Position numbers and translations under genes: made by a program
Origin: Strongyloides papillosus
Lineage: Eukaryota; Nematoda; Chromadorea; Rhabditida; Strongyloididae
DNA length: 64,000 nucleotides
Reading direction: 5' to 3'
Assembly (NCBI GenBank): GCA_005656395.1
Contig: SRSI01000033.1
Location: forward strand, 124,001 to 188,000
Part shown: piece after piece, positions 23,855 through 35,000 of the stretch
Position numbering within the stretch: position 1 is the stretch's first letter
Layout: each line of letters starts with the position of its first letter
The notes under the pieces: model-generated
Told to the model about the DNA's origin: nothing
Database searches by the model: none
What the model saw: only the letters and a program-made list of their open reading frames with translations

Positions 23855-25855
23855 ATGTGCAATATATTAAGAACCATATGTACAGTACTCACTACCGTTG
23901 TCTTAGTTTTCATTATATTTTATCTTACCAGTCTCATACTTCTGTTATTCTTTCCAAAAGAAAGTATTTTTGATTATGCTGATAAGATAGCTTACAAAAT
24001 TTATTATTTTCTACCGTATGTCTTAATAATAGATTGATTTTCAAATAAGAATCTTTTTTTAGATATGATGTTTATAGATTTTTCACTGGAACCAAAAATC
24101 TTTATAATATTTTTGATATTGAAGCACAACATGGTGAAAATTCATCTGCACCACCAAGTTTCACATACTACGCTGAAGATGTTGATGGTTTCTTTGTTTA
24201 TTATATGAACACGTCTGAAAGATTCACAGAAACAAATATTGTTTTTAGAAATGAAATTTCTTTATTCAACTCTGTTTTGTGCACATATTGTACTTTACAA
24301 CAATTTATTGGAAGAAAAGACCTTCATATGGTTAATTTATTTGGAGTTCCAGTTGGATTATATCATATAATTAAAAGTGCTTCATCATATAAGAATGTAT
24401 GTTTAGATACGTTTAATGGACTTGATAGAGAACATTGTCCAAAAAAATCATTTATGGCAAATAGAATTAATGTTTCTGAGCGTTTCGTTCCTGATAATGT
24501 AAAACCATTCTGGAAACCAAAATATACTTCGGGCATTAATTGTAAAAGAATAATCGATGGTGATAGGAAATATATAAAGGAGATCAAGGACAAACCTATA
24601 AAATACAAAGAAGAAGAATTGAAAATGGATTGTAATTCTATTAGAGAACGTAGTTTTAACTTAAAATATATTCCAACAAGTCCATTAGAAAGAAGATATT
24701 CATTGGCATTTGCTTACAATGTCTATAAAGTAACTATTATGATGTTTAGAAATAATTATTAAGACATTTTACAGGCTTATCCAATTTTAGAACGTAGACT
24801 TTCATCACAATATTCACCGAATAATCATTATTGTTATTTTGTTGATATTAAATCACCAGATGTTTTTAAAAAATTGAACCAATTAGCAAAATGTATTCCA
24901 AATGTCTATGTAGTAAAGAAACAGTATAATATGACAAGCGGAGGGGATTATGCTACAATTGCTCATGTTGAATGTATGAAATTGTTACTCGAGAAAAAAT
25001 GGGATTATCTTTATCTACAACAGGTATATCTTTTAGTGATAATTTATTTAAATTTGTAATTAAATTTAGAATGACGATTTCCCATTGAAAACACCAAGAC
25101 AACAATTAGAGATATTAGAATCAATGAATTTCCCTGTTGAAATGTCTTTTGTTGATCCATCATCGACTGTTCCATTTAGATATAACACTTCTCTATCATG
25201 GCGTTATAAAGATCTTAACTTCTTCCTTAAAGGTATGCAAGTATACATGAATATAAGGAATCAAAGTAATTTTTAATTATTTTTAGATGATTACAGAAAT
25301 ATGTATAAAAGCAAGTTGCTTGAAAAAATTGTTTTCCAAAAAGGTTGTGTTTGTACTGGGTTACCAAGAGAATCAGTTGAATATTTAGTTTACAAAATAA
25401 ATATAACTACATATTTGAATCAAATGAATGTTGGAATATATGGAAATGATGAGTTAGCGTGGCAAACACTATTTACTGATGATTTCCTTAATATTCCTGG
25501 AAGTATACCAAGAAAATGTGTCCATATTTATCGTCCTCGAGAATCCTATTTAGTTAGAAGAGTTAGCTGGGAACCAGAAGAATGTCCAACAAAAACATAT
25601 CATCATTCTATTTGTACGTGGGGAACAGAAACTCTACCAGAGATGGACAGTTATCCCGACTTCTATGGATATAGATTTAGAGGAGAAACAGATTATGGTG
25701 CTGAAGTTTGTTGGATGGAGCATCTTTATAATATAACACACTTTAAGAAACATAAAAGAAGAGATTTATGGTATTATTACAACTTACCTCAAAGTGTCTT
25801 CCAGAGATTAAGAATTAAAAATGATGAAGAAGCAATTAAAACTTGTGAATTGTAG
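23855..25855 (+). CDS. core-2/I-branching-type glycosyltransferase (GT14), copy GT-E
   Basis: Predicted CDS join(23855..24015, 24063..24729, 24775..25023, 25070..25232, 25287..25855), 602 residues; intron positions and phases match GT-B and GT-C. Residues 8-34 are a long hydrophobic signal anchor (VLTTVVLVFIIFYLTSLILL). Luminal landmarks are LCTYCTLQQF, YSLAFAYNVY, NNHYCYFVDIKSP, LAKCIPNVYV and YGNDELAWQTL with Glu469 as the expected catalytic base. It has diverged well from the GT-B/C pair and is closer to GT-A in the C-terminal CVHIYRPR and YRFRGE parts. The end of its last exon recurs as fossils beside three astacin genes downstream, so this gene bordered the ancestral duplication unit. 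Confidence 0.87.
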
Positions 25856-25972
25856 AGCAATTTTTATTTATAATTTTATTTTACTATGATAACAAAATGA
25901 ATTGTTTTAATGTTGAAATATAAATTGCTTTGTGTCTTATTTCAAATGTACTATTGCTTGATATAAAATATA

Positions 25973-26888
25973 TTAGGTTGAGTAATAAATAATGGCCGCG
26001 GACAGAAAAAATGAATTAAGGCAACATTTATTTAAATTAAAATTAAATAATCTATGTAAAATAATACCCGTTAGAATCTACACATTTTTCCCAACGTTCT
26101 ACCAGCTTTTGAATCCCCGTTTTGTAAAACTCAGGTTTTTTGGATCTTATAAAGTCAGTGAAAGCCCCTTCTGCAGAGTCCTGATTCTTAAACAATTTAT
26201 CCTTAAAAAATACATCCAAATGCTTAAACAAGTTGAAAATTGTAGGGGAAAGATCAGGGGAGTATGTAGAGTGAAATAAAGCTTCATATTTCAATTAACC
26301 AAATTTTTTTAAAATTATTTTTGAAATATGACATTTTATCTTGTCATCCTATAGTATTGAGTTTTTCCTATTTTTAAAACCGGATGATTTTTTTTAGTTT
26401 TTCATTTATTTTTTCAAGCTCCTGTAAATATATTTCAACTTTCTTGGTCACTGCTATTAGATTTAGCTCCACAAACTTCCATTAATTCTGAGTATTGGTA
26501 GTCAAGAGTCCTCTTTTACCCTCCTCATCATTGAGATCAAAATTTCGTCCTTGGAATTTCACAAACCACCAACGTACTGTGCGTTGGGAAGTAGATCCTT
26601 CCCCCCATGCATCAACTATATTTTGGTATGCTTCAGCTCCATTACGTCCAAGTTTGAACTCATGCAAAAAAATTGCCCGTAAATTCTCTTTTGACAACAT
26701 TTTTAAGACCCGAGTTAACTTTATTTAAAATTAAGTTAAAAATTAAGCTAATATGCTAAATATTATTAGGACAAGTGCCCCTACATTTCTACATAAACAC
26801 TGTCTTCATATGAATTTATTTATTATAAATTTTTTATAATTGAAAGTTAAGTTATGTATCTGCGGCCATTATTTATTACTCGACCTAA
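25973..26888 (-). mobile_element. mariner element, internally deleted
   Basis: The TIRs TTAGGTTGAGTAATAAATAA and, reversed, TTAGGTCGAGTAATAAATAA (both continuing TGGCCGC) start at 25973 and end at 26888, each flanked by TA. On the - strand 26700..26482 encodes the N-terminal helix-turn-helix region of a mariner transposase (ENLRAIFLHEFKLGRNGAEA, then RTVRWWFVKF). 26294..26052 encodes the C-terminus with TYSPDLSPT, holding the third catalytic Asp, and LVERWEKCVDSNGYYF. The middle with the first two catalytic Asp residues is missing, so it cannot make active transposase. Full mariners are about 1.3 kb; this one is 916 bp. Confidence 0.92.
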
Positions 26889-27221
26889 TATTATATAAAT
26901 GTTTATCTGTGTTTAACTTGCTCATTTTTGATAATTCAATGATAATTATGATTATGTTTAAATGGAGTAAATATCAAACTACGCAATTTTTGTTTTTTAG
27001 AGAGTTTATTTTATCAATATTCATGACAATTATAATTCCCATGGAAGCAAATAATTTAAAAAATAGTTGTCATTATATAAAAAATAAGATTAATAAAATG
27101 TTATTTTAAGATATTAGATGTTTTCATTAATTCTTTTAGGAGTAGTTTTATTTGATGTTTTACAGTTAGTATATTTTAAATTGAATTTACTCTCTTTAAA
27201 CTTTTTTAGAAGCTCACTTTT
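26889..27221. other. spacer between mariner and astacin A1
   Basis: No gene is seen. It is part of the spacer that separated the GT-E 3' end from A1 before the mariner insertion. Confidence 0.5.
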
Positions 27222-28461
27222 TTAATATACAATTGATCTTAATGATAGCTTAACATAATTTCTTGTATTTACACTTCTATAATAAATTATAACATGATTG
27301 TTGTATGAAGCTATCAATTTGTTACCATCCTTATGACAAAATTTTGCTCCTGAAATAGATTTATCTATTTGATAATTGATTTCAAGTGAATTTCTAAATG
27401 AGCATATCCTATAGTCATTAGGATACATATTTATTGAAACAAGTTTAATAAATATTTTTCTTCCTGGAAAGGTTCTTATGTGAAGAAAGCAATTTTTTCT
27501 ACCCCTAAAATCAATTCTCTTTGTTCTATGTGCTACAAATAATATCGAGTTTCCGCATCCTCTTCGTGGCTTTGCGATATCTTCACAATAAGGTCCAGCA
27601 AATCCTTCTGGGCACCTACACTTGGTACAAATTTTAGAATTTTGAAATCCTTCATGGTAGCAAAAAATTTTATGTTCACAAACGTCAGAGCAATAGTGAA
27701 AATTTAATGCTTTAATGTCAATAAAAGAAAGTCTTTCCGTTTGTCCAATTGTTTTATCATAATGTGGATCAGCTGTAGCTATTGTTTTTTCACCATTTTT
27801 AGTATACGCATAACTGTCATAATGCATTATAGATCCAAGATCGTAATTTAAAAAATATGTATCTGAATTTATAAAACTAACTTTAAAACAATTTTTTATA
27901 CCATGTTCCATCATATTATAGTCACGTATTTGTAAATATAAATCTCTATCGTAACGACATTGTTCATGAAGAAAACCTAATGCATGTAATGTTTCATGTA
28001 TTATTCCACCAGGATGATTACAAGCTTCTCCAATGTGTATCACTTGCCAAGAATGAGCATTTTGTCTTCCTACTAAACTATTACAATGATCTGAATTATA
28101 ATAAATAATTCCTGAAGTATTTTTAGGAAGTGATAAGGTCTTTTTGAAAGTTATACATGTTTCTTTTGAAATTGCTTGCAATGCTTTTTCTACTGCAAGA
28201 TGATTCACATAATAACCCACAGCGTAGTAAATTGGTAGTGGCCACTTTAAGGTACTACCCTTAATAATTTTTCTTTTTATTCTATCAATTGTTTCCGAAA
28301 AATTTATGCCGTTTTCTGCATCATCTTTACTGAAAATATTTTGTGAATTAATCTTATAAAGCTATAATAATAATTTCTCAAGAGATAAGATTACATAGAC
28401 TTACAGAAACGAAAATTAATTCGATTATTAATAATAATAAAATATTTTTGTAGCTCGTCAT
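27222..28461 (-). CDS. astacin metalloprotease A1 (astacin-EGF-CUB)
   Basis: Predicted CDS complement(join(27222..28361, 28405..28461)), 398 residues; the 43-nt intron has GTAAGT and TATAG ends. Exon 1 is exactly a signal peptide (MTSYKNILLLLIIELIFVS). A short propeptide ends at the basic run RIKRK. The astacin domain follows with the zinc motif HETLHALGFLHEQCR (first His about residue 141, catalytic Glu 142) and the Met-turn SIMHY. Then comes an EGF-like module (CRCPEGFAGPYC) and a C-terminal CUB domain. Astacins are secreted zinc endopeptidases; in Strongyloides they are expanded and linked to parasitic stages, while tissue digestion by this copy is inferred. Every catalytic and structural residue I can check is present. 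It is the copy nearest GT-E. Confidence 0.92.
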
Positions 28462-28552
28462 TCTCCTGAATAGTTAATTATTTAAAATACAACCAGTAAA
28501 GTATTAACAACATTTTATTTGGTAGAGAATTATTTTCAAATTACTTTTTCAA

Positions 28553-28640
28553 AGATTAGGAACTAAAAATGATTACAAAGCAATTAAAATATGTGGAATT
28601 TTGCACGGTGTTTGTTTTTAAATAAACTTTTATGTAGTAT
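28553..28640 (+). pseudogene. fossil 3' end of a GT14 gene, next to A2
   Basis: CAAAGATTAGGAACTAAAAA continuing TGATTACAAAGCAATTAAAA matches the end of the GT-E last exon (CAGAGATTAAGAATTAAAAA continuing TGATGAAGAAGCAATTAAAA) and runs a little past the GT-E stop position. It no longer encodes protein. Confidence 0.8.
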
Positions 28641-28970
28641 TAAAATTAGTTGTTTAAATTTTAAATTAAAAATTACATATGTTTTATTTAAAATGTTTTT
28701 TCATTTAACAAAGAAATATACTATAAAAACGTTATTAAAATATTAACATCTTATTTTGTACATTTTTTAAATTATGTCTTTTATTGTATTTTAAATAATA
28801 AAATTAGAATACTATACGTTTTTTTTGCTTTTTTAAGAAGTTTATTGTAGTGAAATTTAATAAATTTAATATTCCTAAGCGAATAATTAAAAACATTTTG
28901 ATTTTAACTGCCATGAGTTGTGTTATGACACTTTTGAATATTTTTTTAAAATTAATACATCTTAATGTGT

Positions 28971-30259
28971 TCATAATTGCTTTAATCTTCTCGTTGGAAG
29001 TTTCGTTTGTCGATAATCAATTGACTTTATAAGTAAATTTACATAATTTTCGATATGCTCACTTCTGTAGTAAATTATTACGTGCTCATTAAAAGATATA
29101 ATCAATTTACTGCCATTATTACCACAAAATAATGCTCCTGTGACAGATTTATCAACTTGATAATTTATTTCAAGTGAACTTTTAAAAAAACATTTTGTAC
29201 GGCCATGTGGAAACATATTTATAGATGCAAGCTTTATAACTATTTGTCTACCCGGCACAGTTTTCAAATGGATAAAGCACTTTTTTTTACCTTTAAAATT
29301 AATTCTCGTTGTTTTATTTGCTACCGTAATCAGCGGTTTTCTACATCCTCTCCGTTGTTTTGCGATTTCTTGGCAAAAAGATCCTGCAAATCCCTCTGGG
29401 CAAATACATTGCTCGCAGGCTTGTGGGTTTTGGTATCCTTGATTACTACATTCAATTGAATTCTGACAGACGTCAGAGCAGTAGTGATAATTTAATGTTT
29501 TAATGTCAATAAAAGAAAGCTTTTCCGATTGACCAATTGTTCTATCATAATTTGGATCAGTTGTAATAAATGTTTTTCTATTATTTATACTGTATGAATA
29601 ACTTCCATAGTGCATTATAGACCCATAATCGAAATTTAAAAAGTATGTGTTAGAATCTCTATAGTTAACCTTTAAGCAATTTCTTATACCACCTTCATCC
29701 ATGTTTTGATGGCGTATTTGTAAATATATATCTCTATCAAATCGACAATGTTCATGATATAATCCTAATGCGTGTAATGTTTCATGTATTACTCCTGCAG
29801 AATGTTCACAACGTCTTCCAACTCTATTACCTGCCAACTGTTAGTAACCACTTTTCCTACATAACTTTCACACTCTCCTGTATAAATATAAAGTATTCCC
29901 GGACTTCCTTGAGGAAGGTTTGAACGTTTTTGGAATGTAATGCATGTTTCTTTTGAAATTGCTTTCAATGCAAAATCTATTGTAAAGGGATTCACAGGTT
30001 CTCTGACATCGTAGTATATTAACGTCTCCCACTTATATAAATGTTCTCCCTTAACTTTTCTCTTCTTTCTATTATTAGTTTCTAAAATTTTAAAACTATT
30101 TGTTATGCTTTTTATATCTTTTTTATTATTAACACTACTTGAATCAATTGTGAAAGGCTAAAAAATTCTTGTTGCAGAAGATGTGTATCATATAGACTTA
30201 CAAAAACAAAAATTAATTTAATAATCATTGATAATAAAAATAATTTTATAACTAGCCAT
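28971..30259 (-). pseudogene. astacin A2, frameshifted copy
   Basis: The layout is exon 1 at 30259..30202, a 44-nt intron, and exon 2 at 30157..28971. Exon 1 is 58 nt instead of a multiple of three and reaches TAA within the signal peptide. In exon 2 a base is missing near 29823: paralogue A3 reads GAACTTGGAAGA where this copy reads GAGTTGGAAGA, so the frame is lost just before the zinc motif HETLHALGLYHEHCR. Downstream the EGF-like and CUB parts remain open. The rest of the protein is very close to A3. With two independent lesions it is best called a pseudogene, although either could be an assembly error. Confidence 0.85.
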
Positions 30260-31942
30260 TTTCCAGAATAGTTATACATTAAAATGTGGTCAATTTAAAC
30301 TGAGCAATACTTTATTTTTAAAAAATTAAATTCAAATTGTTTTTCTAAAGACTAGAAAATATGAATGATTCCGAAGCAATTCAAACTTGCGAAATTTTGA
30401 TAAATTTTTATTTATAAATGTACAATGAGGTGATATTGAAAATTGTTTGTCTTATTTTCATATTGCAAATTATATGTACTTTGCTTTAAATATTTTTTTA
30501 GTTAACAAAAAAGTTTATCATAAAAGTTGTTAGAATGCTATTATTTTATTTTGTACGTTTCTTTAAATCTAATGCTGTTTTTATTGTAGTTTAAATAATA
30601 GAATTAGCATAATACACATTTTTTTCTTTTTTAAAAGTTTATTATGATAAAAACTATAAAAATAAGAACTTCTAAGCAACAAATTAATAAAATTATAACT
30701 GATAAGAGTTGTGCTATAACGTGTTTTATAATTTTTTTTACAATTAATATATCTGTAAATCGTAAATGCTGTTTCGGACTCTATACATAGCAATAAATAT
30801 CAATAAAAGCACATTCATTACCTCAAAAGATATAAAAGAAATAAGTATAGAATGAATTAACAGATTAGGTTAGTTTAATTCAAAAACATACCATAAAATA
30901 CCAAATTCGAATATTGAATCTAAAATTCACACTTCATAAGTATTTATGTTTTTATTGAATTATTATCTACTTCTTTGCTAAATAAAAATTTAACAAGAGT
31001 TTATTGCCATACTTAAAGATGAGATCTGACACTTGTCGAACCTTGTACAATTTTAAATGACCGATTCAAATTCACAAAAATTTATGGCGCCTTTTTCTAC
31101 CGTCTCATATTAAAAATTTTCACTCTTTAAATTTAACTACAAGGGATTTAAACAACTTAATGGCTTTAAAAGATAATTGATAAATTATATAATGTAACAT
31201 TGTTTTTTTTACGAAAAAATTTGCTTTAATCTAAATAAAATTTTATTATGGCAGTATATATTAGAAAGAAAAATCATATTAGTGAATAAACGGGTTGACC
31301 TAGATTAAGTTAAAAAAGTAATTCTAAACTGGCCGATTTTGGGTCTAATAATTTACCGACTTGCCCATGTCTAGTTATATTTAAACAGACAGAAGATTTT
31401 TTAGGTTTTTAAAAATTTACAACGATTGCATATCTTAATCCTTTAACGATCGGAGATTTTTCATTTGTATTTGAAATATGAATGTTGAAAAATATAAAAA
31501 TGAATTTGAACATTAGGAATTATGCATTTTATATATGGAATTTTAAATATTATAAGATATTTTAAATATTAAAAAATGTATATATTGTGTGATTTTTGTA
31601 CTATAAATCAGTTTTAGTGCTGATGTTAGCACTAGTGTACTCGAATAGTTTAATAAATTGTGTTAATTTATTAGTCTTGTGTGTTATTTTATCTATCGAA
31701 TGGTTTTATTTTAGGATATTACACATTCTTGTGTAGTAATTGTTTGTAAATAATCATTATGCTTTATAAGATAATGATGACAATCCTTGTTACATAAGAA
31801 TAGAAAAATAAGCTTACCTCTCTATTGTTATAAACCTCCAACAAAACGAGAGGGTAAGTTTTAAATTTTTGATTACTATTATTTTTGTTTAGTTTTTCCC
31901 CTACTTATCAATTAAATTTTCAAACAGTAATGTAAAAATAAT
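30260..31942. other. spacer between A2 and the LTR element, with a GT14 fossil
   Basis: Besides the GT14 fossil at 30346-30420, the stretch 30500-30780 matches the sequence 28710-28970 downstream of A2 (for example TTATTTTGTAC, then TTTAAATAATA and AATTAG). It is therefore the left part of the A3 duplication unit, cut off from A3 by later insertions. No gene is seen. Confidence 0.55.
30346..30420 (+). pseudogene. fossil 3' end of a GT14 gene, left end of the A3 unit
   Basis: TCCGAAGCAATTCAAACTTG, then TTTTTATTTATAA, matches the GT-E stretch GAAGAAGCAATTAAAACTTG and its 3' flank TTTTTATTTATAA. It is non-coding now. Confidence 0.75.
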
Positions 31943-32087
31943 TGTTATATTGAAATTTAAAGATAATTTAAATATTAAATATATTATATATTGTACGTGT
32001 TTTGAGATAATAAATGAATGACTCATTCATCCACATTCACATATTTAATTAATACTTGGAGGGACCTTCTCGGCCTCCAAGATAACA
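31943..32087 (+). repeat. 5' LTR, 145 bp
   Basis: Starts TGTTAT and ends ATAACA, a short inverted repeat. It differs from the 3' LTR at one position seen (CTCATTC against CTCGTTC near 32022). It contains AATAAA near 32010. TGG directly after it is the expected start of a tRNA primer-binding site. The 5-bp target duplication ATAAT precedes it (31938-31942). Confidence 0.93.
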
Positions 32088-35000
32088 TGGAGGTTCCACC
32101 GTCGACGACGGAATGGTTACAAAACGGTCGGTTGAGAAAAACAAAACTGGCTGAAACTATTAAGGACAACATGGAAGTATTGAAGCAGACATCAACGGAA
32201 TTCCAAAATGTTTTTTGGTTTCTTACTGAACAGACCTTCAATGCGGCAAAAAATATGGAAGATTTCAAACATGAAGTAGATACTTCATGTAGTTCATTGA
32301 AATCGTCAAATTTAAATATTACATCAAGAATAAAAGAATTAACAAATTTGAATATGTTCTATGATGGTGATATAAGAGAATTTATATCTAAAGTAGAAAC
32401 AATTTGTGATACAGATGAAGAAAGACTACTGATCACACCCTCTTACCTTAAAGGAATAGCAAAATCAGCATGGCGCAGCATTCCTGATAAATCTGATTGG
32501 CAAATAGTAAAAGAAAAATTGATCAATGCTATAGATCCCAGTTCAGGAAAGAAAAGTTCATTAGAGTTAAAAAATGAAATAATAAAAATGACTCCACGAG
32601 ATAAAGAAACTGGAAGATATTTCTTAATTAGAGTACAGGAGAAAATAACCTTAGCACAAGAAGAACTTAAAAAATGTTGGTCTTGTGATGAACAAGCTGA
32701 ATTACTACTCCAAGCTCTACAAAATACTTCTTATGGTAACATATTAACGAGAAAGACTAAAGAGAATGATCTTGACTATGCTGAAATTGCTGATGCTTTC
32801 CTAACTTTAGGTAGAGAAACATATGTTAAGAAAAAATTCTCTATAAATGAAAACAATTTTAAAAAAGATCCAAAAAGAGACTTCAATAAAGACTTTAAAA
32901 AGAATAAGAAAGGGTTTAAGAAACCTTCATATAATAAAGTAAATCATATTACCGCATCTTCCGATGAGGAAGAATTATTGTCATCTTCTGAAATAAATAA
33001 AATTGAACATTATATTTGTTGTTTAGTAGGAAATACACCAATTGTTGAGATATTTTTACATGGTATTACTCAAAAAGCACTGATAGATACAGGTGCAACA
33101 ACATCAGTGTTATCAGTTAAATTATTTAACAGGTTACTGGATTATTCAAAAAATAAAAATATTAAGAAATTTACATACAGACCAAAATGTCCAGTAATAA
33201 TTCGTAATGCTAGTGGTAAAGAAATAAAATCGTTTGGTATAGTTTCACTAAAATTTGGTAAAACTAATAAAAAATCTAGTAAAACTGATTTCATAGTTGC
33301 AGATTTGGCAAAAGATATTGATATTATCATTGGTACAAATTTAATATTTTCAAAAAATAATAAATGGATATTACAAGCACTCAATAATATACAATTATCA
33401 GAAAAATTAACACGTACTGTTAATAAAATTTCAATATTTGACAAATATCCAACAATAATAGCATCCGATGATTACAATAAGCCTTCAGAAATAATAGAAC
33501 CTGTAGCTTTAGAGTTAAATGACCAGGTTATCATAAAAGAAAAGGCACGACCAATACCATTTGCTGTAAAAGATAAAGTTAATTCAATGATAAAACAGAT
33601 GGTCAATGCCGGAATTTTAGAAAAATCAAAAAGTCCGTATTCTAATCCAGCTTTAATCATAAATAAAGATGGAAAATTACGTTTAGTTTTAGATAGCAGA
33701 AAATTAAATTCCATATTAAAAAAGAATTCCATACCACTACCAAGAATACAAGACACCATATATAAAATGGGTAGTAAATCTATGTTCTGTTGTTTAGACT
33801 TGGCAAAAGGTTATTTACAAGTACCTCTAACTCAATCATCACGTCAGTTAACAGCATTCTCCATTCCAGGAGTAGGACATTACCAATTTTGTTCTTTACC
33901 TTTAGGTCTAACAGTGGCACCAGGCGAGTTTCAAGCTCGGATGGAACATATATTTAGAAAACAAATTGATGATGGTAATGTTGTAATTTATATTGACGAC
34001 ATATTGATTGCTGGGAATTCAAAACAAGAGTGTGAAATCATCCTGCATGAGGTATTATCCATACTTGATAAATATCAGTTGAAATTAAATCCTTCAAAAT
34101 GTCAACTTTTTCAAACACGAATAACATATTTTGGTGTAGAATTAGGTAATGGTACAGTTAAAATCTCTGAGAAAAATTCAAACAAATTTCTAAACTTTAG
34201 TACACCAACGACCAAGAAACAATTAGCTAGTTTTAATGGTCTATTTAATTATTTTCGTTTCTATATTCCACAAGCAGCTACCTTATTAAAACCACTAAAA
34301 GATGCTGAAAATCGTGAAAAATTTCAATGGTTACCAAATGATGAATTAGCATTTCAAAAATGTAAAGATGCTATAAGAGATGCAAAAATATTACATTCTC
34401 CAAACATGGCTACAGCTTTGAGTAATAAAGAAAGTTTCACACTGTGTACTGATGCAAGCGGGGATGCCATTGGTAGTGTACTTTTACAGAATCACAAAGT
34501 AGTTGGTTTCTACAGTCGTACATTGAAAAGAGCAGAACGTAATTACGTGGCGTTGGATTTGGAAGCTCTTGCCATACTATCATCGTTGAAACATTTCAAA
34601 GTATTGTTGTATGGTTTACCTATAACCATAATAACTGACCATAAGCCACTGACTTCCTTACTAACGAAGAAAGATCTTTCAGCAAGGCTAACAAGATGGA
34701 TGATTCAGTTACAAGCTTTCCAACTAAACATTGTCTACTCACCAGGGAAGGAGAACTATGTAGCAGATTGCCTAAGCCGTTGTATTCAACCAGAACCAAT
34801 ATCTCCTCAAGACGATGTTGAAGAATTTCCTGAAGAACATATCATAGCTATTGAAACAACTACAGCAATGTTAAATGAACCTTGGACAAACTTACCAAAT
34901 AGAATGGAGTGGTCAGCCTTTCAAAAATCCGATAATAAGTTGAATCAATTGATGAAGGCAATAAAAAATGACGAGTGGTCTATTTCAACATCATCTCCAG

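Noticed and set aside
26482..26728. + strand ORF opposite the mariner N-terminal part
   Set aside because: It is the antisense shadow of the transposase coding strand.
32018..32086. Upstream ATG of the retrotransposon as the true start
   Set aside because: It lies inside the LTR and would probably be at or before the transcription start; the ATG at 32087 is preferred, though not proven.
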